DNA of 8,072 bases. Source: an uncultured Clostridia bacterium (GTDB lineage: Bacteria > Bacillota > Clostridia > Oscillospirales > Acutalibacteraceae). Made by a program: the position numbers and the translations under genes. The stretch is taken from the NCBI GenBank assembly GCA_946405565.1, contig CAMJHU010000070.1, positions 1 through 8,072 of the forward strand, in the 5' to 3' direction. Shown here piece by piece: positions 1-5,889 of this stretch (its first letter is position 1; every line of letters begins with the position of its first letter). The notes below the pieces were generated by a model. It searched no databases. It had not been told where the DNA came from and saw nothing but the letters and a program-made list of their open reading frames with translations.

Positions 1-6
1 GACCTG

Positions 7-28
7 CCAAAGGGACTCGTCCCTTTGG
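7..28 (-). terminator. Perfect 9-bp hairpin after the last gene
   Basis: CCAAAGGGA (7-15) and TCCCTTTGG (20-28) pair perfectly around a 4-base loop, 19 bases past the GT4 stop. Only 6 bases follow on the transcribed side (CAGGTC), with no T-run, so it is not a canonical intrinsic terminator within the window. It may end the transcript, protect its 3' end or be part of a dispersed repeat. Confidence 0.5.
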
Positions 29-35
29 AATCCCC

Positions 36-48
36 GCCGCTGCGCGGC
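36..48 (-). repeat. Small GC hairpin touching the GT4 stop codon
   Basis: GCCGC (36-40) and GCGGC (44-48) form 5-base arms around TGC. The outer base belongs to the stop codon. Together with the 9-bp hairpin it makes a double stem-loop unit at the 3' end of the gene. Confidence 0.35.
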
Positions 49-1277
49 TAATTGGTCAGCGCGTGAAGCATTTCCAGATCCTTGCGGAAATCCAATGCCA
101 CGCCGCTGAGATTCTCGGTGAACCTCGCCCGCAGCGCCGGGTCGGTGATCAGCTTCTCCATGCCTGCCACGATATTTTCGGTGCTGAGATCAATCAGCAC
201 ACCGGTCTCGCCGTCCGTGACCTGCTCCTCGTTCCCCGCACAGCGCGACGCCAGCACCGGACGCGCCAGCACCAGCGATTCCGCCAGCGCGATGCACCAG
301 CCCTCGAAACGCGACGCCTGCGAGTAAATATCGCATCCCGCGATGTACGGGTAAGGATTGGGGAAGCCGCCCATGAGGATAAAGCTGTCCTCCACGCCGT
401 TCTGTTTGATCAGCGCACGGAGATTATCTTCTTCGGCACCCTCGCCGATGACGTACCACCGGACATTGTGTCCCCGGCGGCGCAGTTCCGCAAGCGCCGG
501 AATCGCCAGATCGTAGGCTTTCTGATAGTGCAGCCGTCCCACCGTGAGAATGCGCAGTCCGTCGAATCCGTCGTCAAACCCTTTCCCCTCTTTGGCAAGC
601 CGCAGAATGCGCTCCCGCGGCACCATGTTGTGAAAGAAGAAGGTTTTTTCGGCATATTCGGGATAGGCTTGCAAAAAGACCTTGCGCACGGTGTCCGATA
701 CACAGAACACGCGGTCGAATTTGTCGTAATATTTCCTGTCAAGTTTGGGCGAATAGCCCGCGGCGAGATAGTCGATATGGACATACGTCGCTTTCTTTTT
801 GGCTTTGACGAAATCCGCGACATAATACGTCGCGGCGCCCTCGATGAATGCCACGGCAAGGTCATATTCCTCGTCAAAGCGCTTGGCGCCGCGTGCCAGC
901 AGCATCCAGAAGAGCTTGCTGAAATCCAGATGCTTCACCTTGATCTGGTGCGCCAGCACCCGGAAAAAATACGGCAGATAGGTGATGAACCGGAAGCGTT
1001 TCAGCAAATCCCAGAAAATCAGCCGCGCAATCGCAAACAGTCCCGCGTTGTCCAGCACCGATTTGGTACAGGGCTTGCGGTTGAGAATGTGTACATAGTC
1101 CGGCATATCGTTGTACAACTCGCCGCGGTTGATGATGGAATAGACCGACAGGTCGTATTGCGCCGGATCCAGCAGTTCCAGCAGCGCCTGAAGACATTTT
1201 TCCGCGCCGGCACGCCCCATCGTATTGGTGACAAACAGAACCTTTTTTCTGCCGTCCTGATTGGTGTTGTCTTTCAT
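48..1277 (-). CDS. GT4 family glycosyltransferase
   Basis: This retaining GT-B glycosyltransferase has about 409 residues. Counting from the GTG at 1289, the N-terminal domain opens with KVLFVTNTMGRAGAEK (16-31), a glycine-rich acceptor-side loop. The C-terminal donor domain shows ILTVGRLHYQKAYD (247-260), with the Arg and Lys that bind the donor diphosphate. GEG follows at 282-284, and EGWCIALAE (329-337) is the EX7E motif. It likely adds a sugar from a nucleotide donor to a lipid-linked or polymeric acceptor in the cytosol. Two starts are possible. The GTG at 1289 overlaps the GT2 stop by 4 bases (GTGA). The ATG at 1277 has GGGGTGA 8 bases upstream, and I prefer it. Either way, translation is coupled to the GT2 gene. 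It is not a good PelF match: it is shorter and its N-terminus differs. The stop is TAG. Confidence 0.9.
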   Translation of the reverse strand: MKDNTNQDGRKKVLFVTNTMGRAGAEKCLQALLELLDPAQYDLSVYSIINRGELYNDMPDYVHILNRKPCTKSVLDNAGLFAIARLIFWDLLKRFRFITYLPYFFRVLAHQIKVKHLDFSKLFWMLLARGAKRFDEEYDLAVAFIEGAATYYVADFVKAKKKATYVHIDYLAAGYSPKLDRKYYDKFDRVFCVSDTVRKVFLQAYPEYAEKTFFFHNMVPRERILRLAKEGKGFDDGFDGLRILTVGRLHYQKAYDLAIPALAELRRRGHNVRWYVIGEGAEEDNLRALIKQNGVEDSFILMGGFPNPYPYIAGCDIYSQASRFEGWCIALAESLVLARPVLASRCAGNEEQVTDGETGVLIDLSTENIVAGMEKLITDPALRARFTENLSGVALDFRKDLEMLHALTN

Positions 1278-1285
1278 AAAAGCAT

Positions 1286-2284
1286 TCACCCCATGATCTT
1301 TCTTGCCAGCTTTACCGACACACGGTAGACGCCGTAGCCCATGCTGAAAAAGATCGCGCTCGCCCGGTAAGACAGCGGCACCCGCTTCAATCGCAGATAG
1401 CCGGCGCGCAGCGGTCGGAAGGCAGCGCGGTATTCCCTCATCAGCGCCGCGTCATACGGTCCATGCTCCGCCATGACATCCACGACCCACAAAATCGTCG
1501 TTGCCAGCAGACCCCGTCCCGCGGCAGCCACCTCGCCCCCGCACGACGCCGTCCTGTCGGCTATCCGGCGCGCGGTTTCCACCATCGCCTTGTGTTCCTC
1601 ACCGAACCGGCAGTGCATGGCACTCTGCCCGCGCTGGATATAGTGGTAGGATTTGGTGTCAATGAAAACCGCCGTCTTCACCTTCCCGAATACCTCGTAA
1701 TTGAAAAGCAGATCCTCCAGAATTTTGACGCCGCTTTCAAATCCGCACCCTTCCAGCAATTCCCGCCGATAGAGCTTGTTCCACACATAACCGCCGACAG
1801 CGCCGCCCGCGAGCAGCTCGCAGACAGCGCTGTCATGGTCATAACATACTTCACGGTAAGAAGAACGGACGCTGTCTCCGTCACCCTCACTGGGGAGCGT
1901 GCATTTGTCCTCTTTCTCAGTAAGATAGCTACAAACGGAAACGTCACTGTGATGGTTCTGCAGGGCTTGATATAAATGAAGGATATGGTCGGGCTCCACA
2001 TAGTCGTCCGCGTCGGCAAAAGCGATATAGGCTCCGCGCGACGCCGACAGTCCCGCGTTGCGGGCGGCAGAAACGCCGCCGTTGGCACGGTGAAGCACCA
2101 CGATACGGCTGTCAGCCGCCGCCAGACTGTCACATAAGGCGGCGGTGCCGTCGGTGGAGCCGTCGTCCACCAGAAGAATTTCCAGCTCCGGATAGGTCTG
2201 CTTTCGCAGCGAGTCCACACAACGCGGCAAAAAGGCGCCGCAGTTATACACCGGAACGATGATACTGATCCGATCCATGCTCAT
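1286..2284 (-). CDS. GT2 family glycosyltransferase
   Basis: From the chosen ATG the protein has 332 residues and a GT-A fold. It opens with ISIIVPVYN (6-14), then DDGSTDG (40-46), NGGVSAARNAGL (68-79) and DADDY (91-95), which holds the metal- and nucleotide-sugar-binding DxD. NKLYRR (169-174) and an ED pair (190-191) match the acceptor side of EpsJ-like GT2 enzymes. It should transfer a sugar from a nucleotide donor onto a growing glycan on the cytosolic face; the sugar cannot be told. The frame stays open upstream to 2416, inside the previous gene, but the ATG at 2284 has AAGGGA 5 bases upstream and starts just before the domain. ATGs at 2311 and 2278 are alternatives. The coding region looks more GC-rich than the pelD/pelE-like genes (one 60-base line is about 70 percent GC). 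The C-terminus ends in a basic and hydrophobic stretch that may touch the membrane. Confidence 0.9.
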   Translation of the reverse strand: MSMDRISIIVPVYNCGAFLPRCVDSLRKQTYPELEILLVDDGSTDGTAALCDSLAAADSRIVVLHRANGGVSAARNAGLSASRGAYIAFADADDYVEPDHILHLYQALQNHHSDVSVCSYLTEKEDKCTLPSEGDGDSVRSSYREVCYDHDSAVCELLAGGAVGGYVWNKLYRRELLEGCGFESGVKILEDLLFNYEVFGKVKTAVFIDTKSYHYIQRGQSAMHCRFGEEHKAMVETARRIADRTASCGGEVAAAGRGLLATTILWVVDVMAEHGPYDAALMREYRAAFRPLRAGYLRLKRVPLSYRASAIFFSMGYGVYRVSVKLARKIMG

Positions 2285-2289
2285 ACCGT

Positions 2290-2295
2290 TCCCTT
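2290..2295 (-). promoter_or_regulatory. Ribosome binding site deciding the GT2 gene start
   Basis: AAGGGA on the minus strand ends 5 bases before the ATG at 2284. The ATGs at 2311 and 2416 have no comparable site, which favours the shorter protein. Confidence 0.5.
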
Positions 2296-2313
2296 CGTGA
2301 AACACATTCATCC

Positions 2314-4710
2314 TTATGCCGTCGTGGGCGCCAGATCGGTGCCGGATACCACCAGATCGCTGTCGGACACTGTCTGGTTGTCCTTGCCGATCGCTTCGGG
2401 ATGCTCCTTCAGCCACTGGTCGATGGTCTTGGTATTATAGCCGTAGTCAATCGCGAAATTGTTGAGCGCAAACATATTCTGCTTGATCTCGTAAATCACG
2501 ATGTTCTGATCTTCATAATACTCCCGCATCTGGTCGGGGAAGTACTGCATATACTTCTGCGCCCAGTAATACGCCTTGGACATCAGCGCGCGCCGGTTAT
2601 CGTAATGGGTATAATACGCGCTTCGACGGTTGGTACGCAGGGTTTGCTCGGTCATCAGATTGTCCGCGTACTGGATATTCACGCGACCGTACAGTTCCAG
2701 CGGCTGTCCGAGGAACGCGGTATCGGCATATTTGAGCGGGCGCTTTTCGATGATGAAGTAAACATATTCCGTCGGAATCTGCACCACGCGGGTGGGTTCA
2801 TACTGCTCCATCGAGAAAATGAATTCCCAAAGCTCATAATGCCAGCCCTTGTTTCGCGTCAGTGCCAATTCGTCAACAGTCGAAACAATCGTCCATGTGT
2901 TCTTACGATGGGTATTCTTGATTTTGTAGTAATTCTCCGTCACGGAGGAATACGTCAGACGGAAATACGCGCTTGTGATATAAGTCGCGCCCGTGAGGAA
3001 AATCAGGCTCGCCATTGCCGTCACCACCGCGATCGAGCTGATCCAGCGGATGGGGCGCAGCTTCTTTTCAAAGAACAGCCAGAATACGCCGAACGGCACG
3101 CCGATCATAATGGCAGCGATATAAGCCAGATAGCCCAGCGCGCGGTCGGTTGCCACCAGCGCCGGCAGTCCGTAATAGCCCGGGTACATCAGCAGATAGT
3201 TGAACATCGCCATATTGAGACATAGCCCTATGGCGACCTTTCCGCCCGTTTTCTGTTCGGTCAGCAGCGCCACTAATCCCAGCAGCACCCCCAGTACCGT
3301 GAAGCCCAGCACCATATAACCCCAGTAGGCGGTCAGTTCCTTCGCCATCCAGCCAAAAGAATTGATGGATTTTTCCACAAAGGAAGGGTCCTTTTCGGCT
3401 GTCTCGCCGTCATTTTGACCGGAGTCCTCCTGCTTCACTTCCTCCTGCTGCTGTTCGGCGGATTTATCGTCGGATTTGCTCATCATACTCACAGCCCAAT
3501 CCAGCGAACCCTGCCAGCGGTAGCCCAGAATACGACCCACCGCAAAGGGCGCGAGCGCAATCGACACCGCCAGAATCACAGCCAGAATCATCTTCCACAG
3601 CAGATTCTTCTTGGTGAAAATATCGAAGAGGAAGGGAATCGCCATGGCGATACACAGCGGCACCGCGAAAATGGCGTTGTAAAAGTGGACGGATACCGTC
3701 ATGGACGCCGCCATCGCAAAGGTCACGCCGTCCATGTTGTCCATATCCTCGATGAAACGGATCATGAAATACGCTGCCGGGAAAATGTAGAACATACCGA
3801 ATTCCTGCGGAAGCGAGAAGAACATACGGTCCACCAGCGCGCCGCTGCCGAAGTTGCTCAGGCAGTACACCATTCCCGTAATGGTGGCAGCCGCAGGGCT
3901 CTTGAAGAACCGCGAAATGAACACCATCAGCATCACGCCGCACAGAATGCCGTTGAGCGGACCGATAAACCGCATCACCGTTACCACGTCAATAAAGGTC
4001 AGCCGCGAAAACGCCGACACAATGTTGTGCATGGAAAACGGATAAATACCGTCGCAGTAAACATATCCCGCGTCCAGGAAATTGACCCACGACGTATGGA
4101 CAAAGACGTCGGACGTCGGATAGCTCTGACTCTCCAGCGCAAAATACATACGCCGCAGCACCAGAATGCCAATCGTGAAGGTGCAGATCAGATGATAGAC
4201 AACGTTTTTGTTGAAGAAAAACTTGATAAAATACTTCAGTCCGTTGGCAATGCTGTCAAAAAACCGACGCCACGCGGGAATGAGTATCAGCGACAGCTTA
4301 CGCTGTCCGGTAATGATATCGGAAAAATCGTAGATGAAATGGTTGAGCCGCTCACGGTAGCGGATTTTCTCCTTGAATTTCTGATAGAACATCACGCCCA
4401 CAATCAGTGCCAGCACCAGCGTGACCGTATTGTAAATTCTCATGAAAGAAAGTACATAAACCACTAATGACACACACGTCTGGCTGATAATCAGGCTCTT
4501 AAGCGCGTTGTCAAACAGATTGCCGTCGCAGAGGTTCAGTCGCAGAATCCTCGACGGTATGACAACGAACACCAGCACATAGGCGACGAAAAACCAGATG
4601 AACGACCATACATTCTGCATCACCGCGGGCGTCCAGAAATCCTTGGACAGAATATTGCTGATGAACGGAACATTTGACAAGTTGGCAAGAGCATCGTTAA
4701 ATGATAACAT
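2314..4710 (-). CDS. Large polytopic membrane protein, GT-C glycosyltransferase-like
   Basis: The product is 798 residues with roughly 12-14 hydrophobic helices spread over 34-577, followed by a largely hydrophilic C-terminal region (about 580-798) probably outside the membrane. After the helix near 172-190 comes SDVFVH (200-205) and then GIYPFSMH (221-228). An acidic residue in the first large outer loop with a following YP..H motif is typical of GT-C enzymes, which use polyprenyl-phosphate sugars outside the membrane; D201 is the candidate catalytic acid. Further loops carry PQEFG (301-305) and DRALGY (522-527). Residues 411-446 form a hydrophilic linker rich in Glu, Gln, Asp and Lys between two membrane blocks. 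I do not recognise a named family; YfhO-like or other uncharacterised GT-C proteins have a comparable layout. The ATG follows a strong ribosome binding site. The TAA stop comes 29 bases before the chosen start of the GT2 gene. Confidence 0.62.
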   Translation of the reverse strand: MLSFNDALANLSNVPFISNILSKDFWTPAVMQNVWSFIWFFVAYVLVFVVIPSRILRLNLCDGNLFDNALKSLIISQTCVSLVVYVLSFMRIYNTVTLVLALIVGVMFYQKFKEKIRYRERLNHFIYDFSDIITGQRKLSLILIPAWRRFFDSIANGLKYFIKFFFNKNVVYHLICTFTIGILVLRRMYFALESQSYPTSDVFVHTSWVNFLDAGYVYCDGIYPFSMHNIVSAFSRLTFIDVVTVMRFIGPLNGILCGVMLMVFISRFFKSPAAATITGMVYCLSNFGSGALVDRMFFSLPQEFGMFYIFPAAYFMIRFIEDMDNMDGVTFAMAASMTVSVHFYNAIFAVPLCIAMAIPFLFDIFTKKNLLWKMILAVILAVSIALAPFAVGRILGYRWQGSLDWAVSMMSKSDDKSAEQQQEEVKQEDSGQNDGETAEKDPSFVEKSINSFGWMAKELTAYWGYMVLGFTVLGVLLGLVALLTEQKTGGKVAIGLCLNMAMFNYLLMYPGYYGLPALVATDRALGYLAYIAAIMIGVPFGVFWLFFEKKLRPIRWISSIAVVTAMASLIFLTGATYITSAYFRLTYSSVTENYYKIKNTHRKNTWTIVSTVDELALTRNKGWHYELWEFIFSMEQYEPTRVVQIPTEYVYFIIEKRPLKYADTAFLGQPLELYGRVNIQYADNLMTEQTLRTNRRSAYYTHYDNRRALMSKAYYWAQKYMQYFPDQMREYYEDQNIVIYEIKQNMFALNNFAIDYGYNTKTIDQWLKEHPEAIGKDNQTVSDSDLVVSGTDLAPTTA

Positions 4711-4721
4711 CTGTTTTTTTG

Positions 4722-4730
4722 CTCCCTCCT
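4722..4730 (-). promoter_or_regulatory. Ribosome binding site of the GT-C-like gene
   Basis: AGGAGGGAG on the minus strand ends 11 bases before the ATG at 4710. It is a near-perfect Shine-Dalgarno, typical of Bacillota, and shows that this gene can be translated independently of the pelE-like gene. Confidence 0.7.
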
Positions 4731-4801
4731 AGCTTCGGAATCCGCCCCTTCCCTTTCCCAGAATCAAAAGGAACTCAGAACGGCTTCCATACGTTTGATA
4801 A

Positions 4802-4814
4802 GAGCTGACAGCTC
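4802..4814. repeat. Short perfect palindrome upstream of the GT-C-like gene
   Basis: GAGCTG and CAGCTC flank a single central base, giving a 13-base symmetric site about 90 bases before the start codon at 4710. It may be a protein-binding site. A site this short could arise by chance. Confidence 0.3.
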
Positions 4815-4852
4815 CGGGCAGATTCTCTATGACGGCAGAAACAACCCGCCGG

Positions 4853-4874
4853 AGAGCGGATAATATACCGCTCT
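4853..4874. repeat. Inverted repeat with AT-only centre, operator- or hairpin-like
   Basis: AGAGCGG (4853-4859) and CCGCTCT (4868-4874) form perfect 7-base arms around ATAATATA. The AT-only core resembles a -10 element on either strand, flanked by symmetric GC arms, so it could be a repressor site over a promoter or an RNA hairpin. No -35 box at good spacing was found. Confidence 0.4.
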
Positions 4875-4893
4875 ACCGGTGGATTGCCGCTCG

Positions 4894-4923
4894 GCTGTCA
4901 ACCGGAACTCTGCCGGTCTCAGC
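4894..4923 (-). terminator. Possible hairpin after the pelE-like gene, no U-tract
   Basis: On the minus strand GCTG pairs with CAGC and GACCGG pairs with CCGGTT (one G-U pair) around a 7-base loop, with a small internal loop between the two stems. It begins 3 bases after the TAG stop. No run of T follows, so it is not a standard intrinsic terminator. It may be an mRNA 3' stabiliser, an attenuator or chance. Confidence 0.35.
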
Positions 4924-4926
4924 CTC

Positions 4927-5889
4927 CTAATTCTTGCTTTTCCAGAAACGAACGATGCCGATGCCCTTTTCCGAAAGCTGGGCGCCGGATTTCAGCATAC
5001 GATCCAGCACGCTTTTGAATTCGTCCCATTTTTCCGTCTTATACTTGACGTTGAGCGCGTTCAGATAAGACTGCTCCATGTTGGGCTGGCGTTCGATCGA
5101 AAGTTCCGCCCATTTATCGGCGTCGTCATACCGACCGATCTTGAGCAGACATTCCACGATATTGTGATAATGCTCGGTATCCAGCATATCCGGATGGTAC
5201 TTGTTGAGATTGTTGATCAGATCCACATACAGATGCGCGTACTTCTTGACCTCGATCTCACCCAGTACGCCGCTGCTGATATACTCATAGGTTGTATCGG
5301 CGTACTCCTTGTTGACGTCGGCGTCTTCGGGATTTTCCTTGAACTTCACCGAAAGTCCCGACAGCTTCTTGGAATATTTCTGCAGCACGTCCATCAATGC
5401 CGAAGCCGCGTAGTGCGCCGTCTCGGAATCCTCGTTGTCCAGCGCCTTTACCAGCGACTTCATATTGTTGGAAACGTCGGCTTTCAACACGTTAAGCAGT
5501 GCGCGGCGCTTATCCTGCACATCCGAGATAATAAGCGCTTCTTCCAGCGGTACGAATTCCTTTTCGGTCTCGTAGTCGGTCTGCTGGGCGAATTCTCTCT
5601 TTTCGCGGCTGAACGTCAGTTCGAGGTAATCGATGTCGGACTTGCGGTCGAAGAGCGAAATGATGAAATTCACAAAGAAGCAGATTACACCGAACGGCGG
5701 CGTGAGCAGCATGACAATCGTTTTGCACAGTGCCGGCTTGAACTTGCCCAGCAGGGTGAAAAACACCAGAAAGACCAGCGAAATAATGGTGTTGATCAGA
5801 ACGATCTGATAGACGAAGTTGGGGTCACGGGCATTGAGCGTAAAACGGAAGCCTTGCGCAAGCTGCGAAAGATTAACTCCTGTAATCAT
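4927..5889 (-). CDS. pelE: PelE-like membrane protein with TPR-type helical domain
   Basis: This 320-residue protein has two membrane helices near the N-terminus (about 25-48 and 55-80). A cytosolic, mostly helical region follows. It includes a segment ending in ETAHYAA (156-162) and a TPR-like repeat around 238-270 (NIVECLLKIGRYDDADKWAE), with a likely second helical pair at 272-305. PelE of Pseudomonas is similar in length (about 330 residues), with N-terminal helices plus TPRs, and it bridges PelD to the synthase complex. The ATG lies inside the end of the pelD-like gene (17-base overlap), with a good GAGGTGG ribosome binding site 9 bases upstream, so the two are translationally coupled. 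That neighbourhood is the main support for the PelE assignment, since PelE sequences diverge strongly. It could instead be an unrelated TPR protein of the same locus. The stop is TAG, followed after 3 bases by a hairpin. Confidence 0.72.
   Translation of the reverse strand: MITGVNLSQLAQGFRFTLNARDPNFVYQIVLINTIISLVFLVFFTLLGKFKPALCKTIVMLLTPPFGVICFFVNFIISLFDRKSDIDYLELTFSREKREFAQQTDYETEKEFVPLEEALIISDVQDKRRALLNVLKADVSNNMKSLVKALDNEDSETAHYAASALMDVLQKYSKKLSGLSVKFKENPEDADVNKEYADTTYEYISSGVLGEIEVKKYAHLYVDLINNLNKYHPDMLDTEHYHNIVECLLKIGRYDDADKWAELSIERQPNMEQSYLNALNVKYKTEKWDEFKSVLDRMLKSGAQLSEKGIGIVRFWKSKN

Larger units (their letters stand above)
4711..4926. other. Intergenic region between the pelE-like and GT-C-like genes
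   Basis: This 216-base stretch has no convincing gene. It holds three symmetric elements (listed separately) and the ribosome binding site of the next gene. A minus-strand TTGACA lies at 4896-4901, but no good -10 box sits 16-18 bases from it, so I do not call a promoter. No c-di-GMP riboswitch core was seen. It is the only sizeable break in the tandem array and may separate two transcription units. Confidence 0.6.

Noticed and set aside
48..1277. GT4 gene as PelF
   Set aside because: PelF is about 500 residues with a characteristic N-terminal loop. This protein is about 410 residues and resembles generic capsule or EPS GT4 enzymes.
63..1328. Long plus-strand open frame opposite the GT4 gene
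   Set aside because: It is antisense to a gene with clear GT4 motifs, has no recognisable domain, and is rich in Arg, His and Gln as expected for a mirror of GC-rich coding.
2285..2416. Upstream extension of the GT2 gene to an ATG at 2416
   Set aside because: The extra 44 residues overlap the previous gene, look like a frame shadow (Arg-, Ser- and Gly-rich) and precede the normal start of the GT2 domain. A ribosome binding site supports 2284.
4896..4901. TTGACA as a -35 box for the GT-C-like gene
   Set aside because: The nearest TATATT-like -10 is 28 bases away, and nothing resembling a -10 occurs at 16-18 bases.
4711..4926. c-di-GMP riboswitch in the intergenic gap
   Set aside because: The gap precedes glycosyltransferases in a c-di-GMP-linked locus, but the conserved GEMM-type core and its paired helices are not visible.
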